Positions 24,523 to 32,991 of a stretch of DNA of 64,000 nucleotides are shown one piece after another; the first letter of the stretch is position 1, and each line of letters opens with the position of its first letter. A program made the translations under genes and the position numbers. A model generated the notes under the pieces. That model saw only the letters and a program-made list of their open reading frames with translations, was not told where the DNA came from and made no database searches. This stretch comes from Mycolicibacter sp. MU0102 (GTDB lineage Bacteria > Actinomycetota > Actinomycetes > Mycobacteriales > Mycobacteriaceae), in NCBI RefSeq assembly GCF_963378105.1, contig NZ_OY726398.1:1922001-1986000 (forward strand). Reading direction: 5' to 3'.

Positions 24523-25559
24523 CGTGGCCTCGCCGCGTGCTCGATCACTTGGACACCGGCGCCGGAGCCCGACACCACGTACAAGGTGTCCGACTTCTCG
24601 TCCAAGGCCAGGGTGTTGGGTTGCTGCACGGTCGGATAGCGAACCTTCTCCACGGGAATTCCGGTGGTCAAATCGTAGCCGACCACGGTGTTCGTCCCGG
24701 TCTGCGACACCCAGGCAAACCCGCCCGCCCCGGCCAGCCCGTAGGGGGCATGCGGAACCGGATAGTCCTGGTGCAGCATCAGCGGATCCACGCCGTAGAC
24801 CAGCAGCCGGCCGCTGCGGGGGTCGGCGGCCAGCACCGGCCCGTGCGACGCGGCGGCCAGCGTGGTCGCGCCCTGGCCGGCCCGCAGCGCGTACTGCGGC
24901 TTGCCGTCGGTGCCGATGGTCGTCACCGAGGTTTGGCCGCGGTCCAGCACCACCGCGATATCGCCCTGGGTCACGATCTGGTCGACCCGGGCAAAGATCT
25001 TGGCCCGCTCGGCGACCCGCGTGCCGTCGTCGGCCAGCGTGTAGACCGTGCCGTCGGCACTGCCCAACACCATGATCCCGTCGGCGCGCCGGCCGATCGC
25101 GGTGAACTCGACACCGGAAGCGTCGGCGACGTCGACGCGTTTGATGCCGCGGGTGGCCAGGTCGACGGTGTAATAGCCGCCGCTCCCGGACAGGTAGACC
25201 GCGCCGTTGCCGTCGCCGGCCAGCGCGCTCGCCGGTCCCGGCAACGCCACCGCGGCCGGCGGGCGGCTCGAATCGCCCACCAGCCCGAGCGTGGCGGCGG
25301 CCTGCGGATCCGGGCCGGGGGACAGCACCGCCAGCAGTCCGGTGGCCGCGTCGAACACCGCGCCGGTGGCCTGGCCGGCCAGCGGCCGTACGGTGCCGGC
25401 CGGGCTCACCGCGGCGACCGGCGAGACGGCGGGCTCGGCGGGCGCGATCGTGGGCGGCGGCGCGGTGATGGGATTGGATGAGCACGCCGTGAGCAGCAGC
25501 AGCGGCAGCAACAGGCCTTGCAGGGACCGGCGTGGCCGGCGGGTGGCGCGCTTGGGCAC
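24519..25559 (-). CDS. lppL: Lipoprotein LppL, beta-propeller-like
   Basis: A 346-residue exported lipoprotein. A basic N-terminus (RRPRRSLQG), hydrophobic core and lipobox LLTAC place the lipidated Cys at residue 26. The mature part has repeated short beta segments such as GDGNGAVYLSGSGGYYTVD and LPLDEKSDTLYVVSG-type units, fitting a WD40/NHL-type propeller. The role is unknown. The start is GTG 25559. The gene order lppL-pyrD matches M. tuberculosis, where both also run together. The stop overlaps the DUF5703-like gene. Confidence 0.85.
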   Translation of the reverse strand: MPKRATRRPRRSLQGLLLPLLLLTACSSNPITAPPPTIAPAEPAVSPVAAVSPAGTVRPLAGQATGAVFDAATGLLAVLSPGPDPQAAATLGLVGDSSRPPAAVALPGPASALAGDGNGAVYLSGSGGYYTVDLATRGIKRVDVADASGVEFTAIGRRADGIMVLGSADGTVYTLADDGTRVAERAKIFARVDQIVTQGDIAVVLDRGQTSVTTIGTDGKPQYALRAGQGATTLAAASHGPVLAADPRSGRLLVYGVDPLMLHQDYPVPHAPYGLAGAGGFAWVSQTGTNTVVGYDLTTGIPVEKVRYPTVQQPNTLALDEKSDTLYVVSGSGAGVQVIEHAARPR

Positions 25560-25670
25560 AGGGCAGCTCTTCCAGCTCGTCGTGGTGGCGGGTCGGTGCA
25601 GATACCGATTCTAAGGAAGGCGGCGAGGCGAAGCTCGCATGTCCGGCCGAACAATAAGTTCGCTTAGGTG

Positions 25671-25676
25671 TAACCT
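25671..25676 (+). promoter_or_regulatory. Leaderless -10 box for the 97-residue gene
   Basis: TAACCT ends 7 nt before ATG 25684, and no ribosome site is present. It sits in an AT-richer patch (ACAATAAGTTCGCTTAGGTG). Confidence 0.5.
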
Positions 25677-25683
25677 CTCGGCC

Positions 25684-25977
25684 ATGACTGTGGTCGATGA
25701 CTGGCAGCTGGCATGTTCGGAGTTCCGCATCGAGGAGATCTGGACCGGGGCCTTCGCCAGTGGTTTCGGCGAGGTCGGCGACGGCCGCAGTTTCTCCTTC
25801 CACACCGAGCAGCAGAAGCTCGTGGTGGACATCTACCGGCCCCGACTGGCCGGCCCGGTCCCGCACGACGAGGACGTGGTCGCCACCGCGAGCCGGCACC
25901 TGTTCGAGATCGATGTCACCGACGAGCGCAGCCTGGCCGCCGCGGTGCGCGACGTGGTATCCGGTCTGACCCGCTGA
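25684..25977 (+). CDS. Small conserved hypothetical protein (97 residues)
   Basis: This 97-residue soluble protein has no signal peptide or membrane segment. It begins MTVVDDWQLACSEFRIEEIW and is predicted alpha/beta, with a segment FSFHTEQQKLVVDIYRP. I do not recognise a family. ATG 25684 is chosen because a -10 box lies 7 nt upstream and no ribosome site exists; an earlier ATG at 25639 would place the promoter inside the gene. It precedes uppP by 24 bases. Position between lppL and uppP recalls Rv2137c in M. tuberculosis, but I cannot confirm homology. Confidence 0.7.
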   Translation: MTVVDDWQLACSEFRIEEIWTGAFASGFGEVGDGRSFSFHTEQQKLVVDIYRPRLAGPVPHDEDVVATASRHLFEIDVTDERSLAAAVRDVVSGLTR

Positions 25978-25988
25978 TACCAGCCCGG

Positions 25989-25994
25989 TACGGT
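25989..25994 (+). promoter_or_regulatory. Leaderless -10 box of uppP
   Basis: TACGGT ends 7 nt before GTG 26002. This spacing supports GTG 26002 rather than ATG 26023 as the uppP start. Confidence 0.5.
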
Positions 25995-26001
25995 CATCGT
26001 C

Positions 26002-26877
26002 GTGTCGGTAGTCGAGACGGTGATGTCCTGGCCGCAAGTAGTCGTCCTGTCGATCGTCCAGGGCCTCACCGAGTTTCTGCCGGTGTCCTCCTCGGGACAC
26101 CTGGCGCTGGCCTCCCGGCTGTTCTTCGCCGGTGACGCCGGCGCCTCCTTCACCGCGGTGACCCAAATCGGTACCGAGATCGCCGTGCTGGTCTATTTCG
26201 CCAAGGACATCGCGCGCATCGCCACGGCCTGGCTGTCCGGGGTGGCCTCGGCGCTGGCCAAAACACCGCTGCCCGCCGAACGCAGGGCCGACTACCGGAT
26301 GGGCTGGTACGTCATCGTCGGCAGCATCCCGATTGTGATCGTCGGGGTGCTGTTCCAGCACTTCATCCGCGGCGAGGTACGCAACCTCTGGGTGATCGCC
26401 TCCGCGATGGTCGGGTTCTCGCTGGTGATCGCCGCCGCCGAGTACGTCGGTCGCCAGCAACGGCATGCTGAACAGTTGACCGTCAAGGACGGCTTCCTGG
26501 TCGGCGCCGCGCAGTGCCTGGCACTGATCCCGGGCGTCTCGCGCTCCGGGGCGACCATCAGCGCCGGCCTGTTCCTGGGAATGGACCGGGCCCTGGCCGC
26601 CCGGTTCGGCTTCCTGCTGGGCATCCCGGCGGTATTCGCCTCGGGTTTGCACGAACTGCCCAACGCCTTCAATCCGGTCACCGAGGGCATGAGCGCCACG
26701 GGGCTGCAACTGCTGGTCTCGGTGGTGATCACCTTCGTCGTCGGCTACGCGGCGATCAGCTGGCTGCTGCGGTTCGTCAGCAGTCACACCATGTACTGGT
26801 TTGTCGGGTATCGGGTCATCGCCGGGACGACGATCCTGGTCCTGCTGGCCACCGGGGTGTTGGCGGCCTCGTCGTGA
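26002..26877 (+). CDS. uppP: Undecaprenyl-diphosphate phosphatase UppP (BacA)
   Basis: Integral membrane phosphatase that recycles undecaprenyl diphosphate, the carrier used by MraY and MurG. The 291 residues include QGLTEFLPVSSSGHL near the N-terminus, YFAKDI, and the second catalytic block LIPGVSRSGATISAG, with about eight membrane segments. Overproduction of family members gives bacitracin resistance. The start is either GTG 26002 (leaderless -10 box 7 nt upstream) or ATG 26023, which matches the M. tuberculosis N-terminus better; both keep all motifs. The stop overlaps the next gene. Confidence 0.95.
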   Translation: MSVVETVMSWPQVVVLSIVQGLTEFLPVSSSGHLALASRLFFAGDAGASFTAVTQIGTEIAVLVYFAKDIARIATAWLSGVASALAKTPLPAERRADYRMGWYVIVGSIPIVIVGVLFQHFIRGEVRNLWVIASAMVGFSLVIAAAEYVGRQQRHAEQLTVKDGFLVGAAQCLALIPGVSRSGATISAGLFLGMDRALAARFGFLLGIPAVFASGLHELPNAFNPVTEGMSATGLQLLVSVVITFVVGYAAISWLLRFVSSHTMYWFVGYRVIAGTTILVLLATGVLAASS

Positions 26878-27560
26878 CCGTCATCCTGCTGCGCCACGGC
26901 CGGTCCACCTCGAACACCTCCGGGGTGCTGGCCGGGCGCACCGAAGGCGTCGAACTCGACGACCTGGGCCGCGAGCAGGCCGCACAGCTCGTCGGCCGGC
27001 TCGACGGCCTGCCGATCAAGGCGGTGGTGCGCTCACCGCTGCTGCGCTGCCGACGCACCGTCGAACCGCTGGCCGCTGCCTTGGGGCTGGAGCCACTTGT
27101 CGACGACCGGCTGGCCGAGGTCGATTACGGCACCTGGACCGGGCGCAAGATCAGCGAGCTGACCGCCGAGCCGCTGTGGCGGGTGGTGCAGGCGCAGCCC
27201 AGCGCGGCGATCTTCCCCGACGGCGAAGGGCTGGCGCAGGTGCAGGCCCGGGCCGTCACCGCGGTCCGCGATCACGACCGGCAGCTGGCCTCCCAGCACG
27301 GCGCCGATGTGCTGTGGGTGGCGTGCACCCACGGCGACGTCATCAAGGCCGTCATCGCCGACGCGCTCGGCGTACACCTGGACGGCTTCCAGCGGATCAC
27401 CGCCGACCCGGCATCGGCGAGCGTGATCCGCTATACGCCGTTGCGCCCCTTCGTGATTCACCTCAACCACACCGGAGCGTCGTTGGCCGCCGCGGTGCAG
27501 AGTTCGCCGGCCGGCCCGGTCGGTGAAAGCGACGCGGTGGTCGGCGGGTCCACCACCTAG
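26874..27560 (+). CDS. Histidine phosphatase / phosphoglycerate-mutase-like protein (Rv2135c-like)
   Basis: A 228-residue member of the histidine phosphatase superfamily. The catalytic RHG motif is at residues 7-9 (ILLRHGRSTSNTSG), the second catalytic part is EVDYGTWTG, and the late His is in VACTHGDVIKAV. The fold covers about 200 residues, with a short unstructured tail. The substrate is unknown; an acid phosphatase or sugar phosphatase role is likelier than glycolytic mutase. It starts at GTG 26874 in a GTGA overlap with uppP, so the two are co-translated. Confidence 0.9.
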   Translation: MTVILLRHGRSTSNTSGVLAGRTEGVELDDLGREQAAQLVGRLDGLPIKAVVRSPLLRCRRTVEPLAAALGLEPLVDDRLAEVDYGTWTGRKISELTAEPLWRVVQAQPSAAIFPDGEGLAQVQARAVTAVRDHDRQLASQHGADVLWVACTHGDVIKAVIADALGVHLDGFQRITADPASASVIRYTPLRPFVIHLNHTGASLAAAVQSSPAGPVGESDAVVGGSTT

Positions 27561-27621
27561 GTCCACCTTGCCGAAGCCAGATACCGTCGGCCGCCCCAAC
27601 TGCCGGTATTTTGGAGATGCC

Positions 27622-28215
27622 ATGTCCCGAGCAATTCATGTCTTCCGCACCCCCGACCGTTTCGTGGCCGGGACCGTCGGCCAGCCCGGCAACCGCACCT
27701 TCTACCTGCAGGCCGTCCACGACGAGCGGGTGGTCTCGGTGGTGTTGGAAAAGCAGCAGGTCGCGGTGCTGTCCGAACGGATCGGTGCGCTGCTGCTGGA
27801 GGTCAACCGTCGATTCGGCACCCCGGTGCCGCCCGAACCCACTGAGATCGACGACCTGGACCCGCTGGTCACACCGGTGGACGCGGAATTCCGGGTCGGC
27901 ACCATGGGGCTGGGTTGGGATTCCGAGGCGCAGACGGTGGTGGTCGAGCTGCTCGCGGTCAGTGACGCCGAGTTCGATGCCTCGGTGGTGCTCGACGACA
28001 CCGACGAGGGACCGGACGCGGTGCGGGTGTTTCTCACCCCGGAGTCCGCGCGCCAGTTCGCCACCCGCTCGAACCGGGTCATCTCGGCCGGCCGCCCGCC
28101 GTGTCCGCTGTGCGACGAGCCGCTGGACCCCGCCGGTCACATGTGCGTGCGCACCAACGGCTATCGGCGGGGTGCCTTCGGGCCCGACGATGAGCCCGAT
28201 GACGCAGATATCTGA
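27622..28215 (+). CDS. DUF3090-family protein with zinc-ribbon tail (Rv2134c-like)
   Basis: A 197-residue conserved actinobacterial protein. It opens MSRAIHVFRTPDRFVAGTVG, continues with an alpha/beta domain, and ends in a probable zinc knuckle (CPLCDEPLDPAGHMC) followed by an acidic tail. Function is unknown. The start is ATG 27622 with GGAGA 6 nt upstream; a TATTTT box at 27607-27612 may be the -10. The frame overlaps the start of the next gene by 26 bases, so the two are coupled. This pair next to cysQ and mshC is conserved across actinobacteria. Confidence 0.88.
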   Translation: MSRAIHVFRTPDRFVAGTVGQPGNRTFYLQAVHDERVVSVVLEKQQVAVLSERIGALLLEVNRRFGTPVPPEPTEIDDLDPLVTPVDAEFRVGTMGLGWDSEAQTVVVELLAVSDAEFDASVVLDDTDEGPDAVRVFLTPESARQFATRSNRVISAGRPPCPLCDEPLDPAGHMCVRTNGYRRGAFGPDDEPDDADI

Positions 28216-29026
28216 CGACCGGGAGGCGTTGCACTCCGGGGAACTGGAGATCCTGGGCCGCATCCGCTCGGCGAGCAACGCCACCTTCTTGTGCCAGGCG
28301 ACGCTGGGGGAGCACCGCGTCCACTGCGTGTACAAGCCGGTCGCCGGTGAACAGCCGCTCTGGGATTTCCCCGACGGCACCCTGGCCGGCCGCGAACTCG
28401 GCGCGCACCTGATCTCGGTCGAGTTGGGCTGGAATCTGGTGCCCTACACCATTATTCGCGACGGCCCGGCGGGTCCGGGCATGGTGCAGCGCTGGGTGGA
28501 TCAACCCGAAGACGACGACGAAGGCTCCGACGCATCGTCGTCGCCCGCCCTGGTCGACGTGGTGCCGGGCGATCACGTTCCGGCCGGCTACCTGCCGGTG
28601 TTGCAGGCCTACGGCAACAACGGTGACCCGGTCACGCTGGTGCACGCCGACGACATCCGGTTGCGCCGCCTCGCCATCTTCGACGTGGTGATCAACAATG
28701 CCGACCGCAAGGGCGGTCACGTGCTGTGCGGCACCGACGGTCGCGTCTACGGCGTCGACCACGGCGTGAGCCTGCACACCCAGGACAAGTTGCGCACCGT
28801 GCTGTGGGGGTGGGCGGGCAAGTCGGTGGCCGACCTGGACGAGGAGGCGTTGCCGGCCCTGTCGCGGCTGCTGGTGGCGCTGGACGGCCCGCTGGCGGCA
28901 GCGCTGCAACCGCACCTGACCGCCGAGGAGATCGCGGCACTACGCCGCCGCGTCGCCGACCTGCTGGACCACCCGGTGATGCCCGGCCCGAACCGTCATC
29001 GCCCGATCCCTTGGCCGGCGTTCTAG
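28190..29026 (+). CDS. SCO1664-family kinase-like protein (Rv2133c-like)
   Basis: A 278-residue protein (269-275 if a later start is used). It resembles the phosphatidylinositol 3/4-kinase-like fold seen in SCO1664 proteins: a Lys in VYKPVAGEQPLWDFPDGTL, the catalytic-loop-like DVVINNADRKGGHVL and the metal-loop-like YGVDHGVSLH. Activity has not been shown that I know of; a protein or small-molecule kinase is possible. ATG 28190 and ATG 28199 are both plausible. It overlaps DUF3090 and precedes cysQ by 24 bases. Confidence 0.85.
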   Translation: MSPMTQISDDREALHSGELEILGRIRSASNATFLCQATLGEHRVHCVYKPVAGEQPLWDFPDGTLAGRELGAHLISVELGWNLVPYTIIRDGPAGPGMVQRWVDQPEDDDEGSDASSSPALVDVVPGDHVPAGYLPVLQAYGNNGDPVTLVHADDIRLRRLAIFDVVINNADRKGGHVLCGTDGRVYGVDHGVSLHTQDKLRTVLWGWAGKSVADLDEEALPALSRLLVALDGPLAAALQPHLTAEEIAALRRRVADLLDHPVMPGPNRHRPIPWPAF

Positions 29027-29037
29027 TCCGCGTCGGG

Positions 29038-29043
29038 GATACT
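29038..29043 (+). promoter_or_regulatory. Leaderless -10 box of cysQ
   Basis: GATACT ends 7 nt before GTG 29051. Its spacing matches other leaderless starts in the window, and no ribosome site is seen. Confidence 0.45.
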
Positions 29044-29050
29044 GCCAAAC

Positions 29051-29836
29051 GTGACGCTGACCGACGCGGCGCTGGCCGCCGAACTGGCAGTCGAGGCCGG
29101 AAAGCTCTTGCTGGCGGTGCGTGACGAGGTGGGCTTCGCCCAACCGTGGCACCTCGGCGACACCGGCGACGGCCGGGCCAACCAGCTGATCATCCGCAGG
29201 CTGCGTGACGCGCGCCCCGGCGACGCGGTGCTCAGCGAGGAATCGCCGGACAACCTGGCCCGGCTGCGGTCAGACCGGGTCTGGATCGTCGACCCGCTCG
29301 ACGGCACCCGCGAATTCACCCAGCCTGGACGCGATGACTGGGCGGTGCACATCGCACTGTGGCAACGTGGCGGCCCCGACGGCTTTGGGGCCATCACCGA
29401 CGCCGCGGTGTCACTGCCGGCCTACGACAACCGAAGCAACGTGGTCTTCCGCACCGACACGGTCGCCCGGCCCGCTCCGCGCTCCGGACCGCCGAACCCC
29501 ATTCGGGTCGCGGTCAGCGCCTCCCGGATGCCCGCCGTGGTCCGGCTCATCCGCGAGGTGTTGCCGGTGGAGCCGGTACTGATGGGATCGGCGGGCGCCA
29601 AGGCGATGGCCGTGGTGCGGGGCGAGGTGGACGCCTACCTGCACGCCGGCGGGCAGTGGGAGTGGGACTCGGCTGCCCCGGCCGGTGTGGTGCTGGCGGC
29701 GGGCCTGCACGCCTCCCGGATCGACGGGTCGCCGTTGCGCTACAACCGGCCCGACCCCTACCTGCCCGACCTGCTGATGTGCCGGCCCGACGTGGCGCCG
29801 ATTCTGCTGGACGCGATGCGGCGGACGGTCCTTTAA
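29051..29836 (+). CDS. cysQ: 3'-phosphoadenosine 5'-phosphate phosphatase CysQ
   Basis: Metal-dependent phosphatase of the inositol monophosphatase superfamily that removes the 3'-phosphate from PAP or PAPS, keeping sulfate assimilation moving. The 261 residues contain LSEESPDN (metal Glu), WIVDPLDGTREF (the DPLDGT metal motif) and WEWDSAAPAGVVLAAG (the WDxAA motif). GTG 29051 is the start. It lies directly before mshC, which uses cysteine, a link between sulfur assimilation and mycothiol synthesis. Length matches the mycobacterial enzyme. Confidence 0.94.
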   Translation: MTLTDAALAAELAVEAGKLLLAVRDEVGFAQPWHLGDTGDGRANQLIIRRLRDARPGDAVLSEESPDNLARLRSDRVWIVDPLDGTREFTQPGRDDWAVHIALWQRGGPDGFGAITDAAVSLPAYDNRSNVVFRTDTVARPAPRSGPPNPIRVAVSASRMPAVVRLIREVLPVEPVLMGSAGAKAMAVVRGEVDAYLHAGGQWEWDSAAPAGVVLAAGLHASRIDGSPLRYNRPDPYLPDLLMCRPDVAPILLDAMRRTVL

Positions 29837-29847
29837 AGGAGGGGCCC

Positions 29848-29853
29848 TAAAGT
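29848..29853 (+). promoter_or_regulatory. Leaderless -10 box of mshC
   Basis: TAAAGT ends 7 nt before ATG 29861, the start that also matches M. tuberculosis MshC. AAAGGAGG (29835-29842) further upstream would serve the alternative GTG 29855 in a longer transcript. Confidence 0.5.
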
Positions 29854-29860
29854 CGTGGGC

Positions 29861-31096
29861 ATGCAATCGTGGTCCGCGCCGGCCGTTCCGGTCCTGCCCG
29901 GGCGCGGCCCGGCGCTGCGCCTCTATGACACCGCCGACCGGCAGGTGCGCCCGGTGTCGCCCGGCCCGACGGCCAGCATGTACGTCTGCGGCATCACGCC
30001 CTATGACGCCACACACCTCGGCCACGCCGCCACCTATCTGGTCTTCGACCTGATTCACCGGCTCTGGCTCGACACCGGCCACCAGGTGAACTACGTGCAG
30101 AACGTCACCGACGTCGACGACCCACTGCTCGAGCGCGCCGAGCGCGACGGAGTGCAGTGGCAAGAACTGGCGGCCAGTCAGGTCGAGTTGTTCGGCACCG
30201 ACATGACCGCCTTGCGGGTGCTGCCGCCCCGCGACTACGTGGCGGCCACCGAAGCCATAGCCGAGGTCGTAGAGCTCGTCGAGAAGATGCTGGCCGCCGG
30301 ATCGGCCTACATCGTCGACGGCGACTACCCCGACATCTACTTCCGCGCCGACGCCACCGAGCAGTTCGGCTACGAATCCGGATTCGACCGCGCCACCATG
30401 CTGGAACTGTTCGCCGAGCGCGGCGGCGACCCGGATCGGGCCGGCAAGGCCGATCCGCTCGACGCCCTGCTGTGGCGCGCCGCCCGCCCGGGTGAGCCCA
30501 GTTGGCCTTCGCCGTTCGGGGCCGGCCGGCCCGGTTGGCATGTCGAGTGCGCCGCGATCGCGTTGAGCCGTATCGGCTCGGGCATCGATATCCAGGGCGG
30601 CGGCTCCGATCTGGTCTTCCCGCACCACGAGTTCTCCGCCGCGCACGCCGAATCCCTCACGGGGGAGCGCCGTTTCGCCCGGCACTACGTGCACGCGGGC
30701 ATGATCGGCTGGGACGGGCACAAGATGTCCAAGAGCCGCGGCAACCTGGTGCTGGTCTCCAAGCTGCGCGCTGCGGGGACCGATCCGGCCGCGATCCGGC
30801 TGGGGCTGCTGGCCGGGCACTACCGCAGTGACCGGTTCTGGGACGACGCGACACTGGCGGCGGCCGAGGCGAGGCTGGACCGCTGGCGGGCCGCGACGAC
30901 GCTTCCGGCGGGCCCGGCTGCCGACGACGTCATCGCCCGGGTGCGTCGCTATCTGGCCGATGACCTGGACACCGCCAAGGCTTTGGCCGCGTTGGACGGC
31001 TGGGCGACCGATGCGCTGGAGTACGGCGGCCACGACGCTGCCGCACCGCGGCTGGTGGCCACGGCGGTCGATGCGCTGCTGGGAGTGGCGCTGTAG
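29861..31096 (+). CDS. mshC: Mycothiol ligase MshC (L-cysteine:GlcN-Ins ligase)
   Basis: Joins cysteine to glucosaminyl-inositol with ATP, a committed step of mycothiol synthesis. The 411 residues are related to cysteinyl-tRNA synthetase: zinc Cys in MYVCGITPYDATHLGHA, the HIGH-like THLGHA, WHVECAAIAL, HHEFSAAHAE and KMSKS at about 288-292. The anticodon-binding domain is missing, as expected. The start is ATG 29861, agreeing with the M. tuberculosis N-terminus (MQSW) and with the -10 box. The frame also permits GTG 29855. Mycothiol confirms an actinobacterial host. Confidence 0.96.
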   Translation: MQSWSAPAVPVLPGRGPALRLYDTADRQVRPVSPGPTASMYVCGITPYDATHLGHAATYLVFDLIHRLWLDTGHQVNYVQNVTDVDDPLLERAERDGVQWQELAASQVELFGTDMTALRVLPPRDYVAATEAIAEVVELVEKMLAAGSAYIVDGDYPDIYFRADATEQFGYESGFDRATMLELFAERGGDPDRAGKADPLDALLWRAARPGEPSWPSPFGAGRPGWHVECAAIALSRIGSGIDIQGGGSDLVFPHHEFSAAHAESLTGERRFARHYVHAGMIGWDGHKMSKSRGNLVLVSKLRAAGTDPAAIRLGLLAGHYRSDRFWDDATLAAAEARLDRWRAATTLPAGPAADDVIARVRRYLADDLDTAKALAALDGWATDALEYGGHDAAAPRLVATAVDALLGVAL

Positions 31097-31113
31097 GCCA
31101 CCCGCGGCGGGGG

Positions 31114-31119
31114 TAGGTT
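31114..31119 (+). promoter_or_regulatory. Leaderless -10 box of the SDR gene
   Basis: TAGGTT ends 6 nt before ATG 31126 in the 29-base gap after mshC. No ribosome site is present. Confidence 0.45.
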
Positions 31120-31125
31120 GAGCCC

Positions 31126-32004
31126 ATGCCTTCGATTCACTCCCAAGTCATTTTCATTACCGGTGGCGCGCACGGTATCGGCGAGCAGCTGGCCCGCCGG
31201 CTGCACTCCCAGGGCGCCTCTGTGGTGGTGACGGACCTGGATGAGGCCGGCCTCAAGAAGCTGGCCGACGATCTGGGTGAGCGGGTGCTGACCGCCGTCG
31301 CCGACGTGCGGGATCTGTCCGAAATGCAGGCGGTGGCCGCGCAGGCCACGGAGCGTTTCGGCGGCATCGACACCGTCGTCGCCAACGCCGGCATCGCCAG
31401 CTACGGCTCGGTGCTGAACGTGGATCCCGAGACGTTCAAGCGGGTCATCGACGTCGACGTGGTCGGGGTGTTCAACACCGTGCGGGCTGCTCTCCCGTCG
31501 ATCATCGAGCGTCGCGGCTATGTCCTGGTCGTGTCCTCACTGGCAGCGTTCACGCCGCTGGCCGGGATGGCGTCCTACGACGTGGCCAAGGCCGGGGTCG
31601 AGCACTTCGCCAGTGCGCTGCGCCAGGAGGTCGCCTACCAGGGCGTCGAGGTCGGATCGGCGCACATGGCCTGGATCGACACCCCCTTGGTTCGCGACAC
31701 CAAGGCCGATCTGGGGGCGTTCGACGAGATGCTGACCAAACTGCCGTGGCCGCTGAACAAGACCACCTCGGTCGACAAGTGTGTCGACGCCTTCGTCAAG
31801 GGCATCGAGGGCCGTCGGCGCCGCGTCTACTGCCCGGGCTGGGTCGGGGTGCTGCGCTGGCTCAAGCCGGTGCTGACACTGCGGCCGGTGGAAGCCCCCT
31901 TCATCAAGGGCGCCGCCACCATCGTCCCGAAGATGGACGCCGAAGTCGCCGCGCTGGGCCGCTCCACCAGTGCGTACAACGAGGCCCGGGAAAAGGAGAA
32001 GTAG
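31126..32004 (+). CDS. Short-chain dehydrogenase/reductase (Rv2129c-like)
   Basis: A 292-residue classical SDR oxidoreductase. The cofactor loop ITGGAHGIGEQLA, the Asp in VVTDLDEAG (favours NAD(H)), VANAGIASYG, the catalytic Ser in VVSSLAAF and the YxxxK pair in SYDVAKAG are all present. The substrate is unknown. The C-terminal extension (about 225-292) with WVGVLRWLKPVLTLRP is hydrophobic and may lie against the membrane. It is the last gene of the cysQ-mshC group and converges with the PAC2 gene at a 9-base gap. Confidence 0.9.
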   Translation: MPSIHSQVIFITGGAHGIGEQLARRLHSQGASVVVTDLDEAGLKKLADDLGERVLTAVADVRDLSEMQAVAAQATERFGGIDTVVANAGIASYGSVLNVDPETFKRVIDVDVVGVFNTVRAALPSIIERRGYVLVVSSLAAFTPLAGMASYDVAKAGVEHFASALRQEVAYQGVEVGSAHMAWIDTPLVRDTKADLGAFDEMLTKLPWPLNKTTSVDKCVDAFVKGIEGRRRRVYCPGWVGVLRWLKPVLTLRPVEAPFIKGAATIVPKMDAEVAALGRSTSAYNEAREKEK

Positions 32005-32013
32005 CCGCCCGGC

Positions 32014-32880
32014 TCAGCGCCGCCGGCGCCGCAGATAGCGCTCGAACTCGGCGGCCAACGCGTCACCGTCGATCTTGTTCAACGCCTCGGTCATGTCGAC
32101 CTCGGCGTCGCCGCGTTCCTCCAAGGAGGCCACGTAGTCGGCGATCTCGTCGTCCTCGCTGGCCATCTCGCTGACCGCCAGCTCCCACTCCTCGGCTTGG
32201 GCCGGCAGGTCGCCCAGCGGAACCTCGATGTCCAGGGCGTCCTCGACGCGGCGCAGCAGAGCGACCGTGGCCTTGGGGTTGGGGGGCTGTGAGACGTAGT
32301 GCGGCACCGCCGCCCAGAAGGTGACCGCCGGAATCCCGGCCGCCACACAGGCATCCTGGAACACCCCGGTGATCCCGGTCGGCCCCTCGTAGCGGGTCTC
32401 GGTCAGCCCGAAGCGAGTGGCCGACTCCGCCGAGTACGCGGCCCCCGACACCGGCACCGGGCGGGTGTGCGGAGTGTCGGCCAGCAGCGCGCCCAGGATC
32501 ACCACCGTGTCGACGTCGAGTTCTTCGATGACAGCCAACAGCTCGGCGCAGAACGACCGCCAGCGCATGTTCGGCTCGACGCCGTGCATCAGCACGATGT
32601 CGCGATCGCTGCCCGGCGGCCGGCAGTGCGAAATGCGCATCGACGGCCAGACCAGCTCCCGGGTGACGCCGTCGAGCTGACGAATCACCGGCCGATTCAC
32701 CTGGTAGTCGTAGTAGGCCTCGTCGTCGATCTCGACGATCAGCTTGGCTTCCCAGCTGCTGTTGAGATGCTGCACCGCATCGCTGGCGGCGTCGCCGGCG
32801 TCATTCCAGCCCTCGAATGCGGCCACCACAATGGTGTCGTGCAGGTCGGGCAGCGCAGTGCCGTCGGACGATCGGGTCAC
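32014..32880 (-). CDS. PAC2-family protein (Rv2125-like)
   Basis: A 288-residue member of the PAC2 family (proteasome assembly chaperone 2-like, DUF75). The N-terminal VVAAFEGWNDAGDAASDAVQHL and the central LMHGVEPNMRWRSFCAELLAV are family marks, and the C-terminus is acidic then Arg-rich (LRRRRR). Despite the name, a role with the bacterial proteasome is unproven. The GTG start at 32880 has a leaderless -10 box (32887-32892). It is divergent from metH. Confidence 0.9.
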   Translation of the reverse strand: MTRSSDGTALPDLHDTIVVAAFEGWNDAGDAASDAVQHLNSSWEAKLIVEIDDEAYYDYQVNRPVIRQLDGVTRELVWPSMRISHCRPPGSDRDIVLMHGVEPNMRWRSFCAELLAVIEELDVDTVVILGALLADTPHTRPVPVSGAAYSAESATRFGLTETRYEGPTGITGVFQDACVAAGIPAVTFWAAVPHYVSQPPNPKATVALLRRVEDALDIEVPLGDLPAQAEEWELAVSEMASEDDEIADYVASLEERGDAEVDMTEALNKIDGDALAAEFERYLRRRRR

Positions 32881-32886
32881 GGAATA

Positions 32887-32892
32887 AGCCTA
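32887..32892 (-). promoter_or_regulatory. Leaderless -10 box of the PAC2 gene
   Basis: On the minus strand TAGGCT ends 6 nt before the GTG start at 32880. It lies at the far end of the metH leader region. Confidence 0.45.
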
Positions 32893-32979
32893 CGGCGTGC
32901 ACCTGGCTCCCGGGCTCCACCGGACCGGCCGAGTCGGCCTGTCCGTCGGGGTGTTCGTCCCGGCCCCGGACGACAACGT

Positions 32980-32985
32980 AGACTT
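32980..32985 (+). promoter_or_regulatory. -10 box of the metH promoter
   Basis: TAGACT sits 6-7 nt before the first base of the predicted riboswitch (about 32992), so transcription would begin right at the aptamer's first helix. The leader to the metH start would be about 91 nt. No good -35 box is seen. Confidence 0.55.
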
Positions 32986-32991
32986 TTCGGG

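Noticed and set aside
25663..25676. IdeR-type iron box (TTAGGTGTAACCT) before the 97-residue gene
   Set aside because: Only half-site-like parts match and the centre is too short for the 19-bp consensus. The TAACCT part is better explained as a -10 box.
24523..26787. Long minus-strand frame upstream of the DUF5703-like gene
   Set aside because: It runs antisense to uppP and out of frame through lppL. Only the last 88 codons, starting at GTG 24522, look like a gene.
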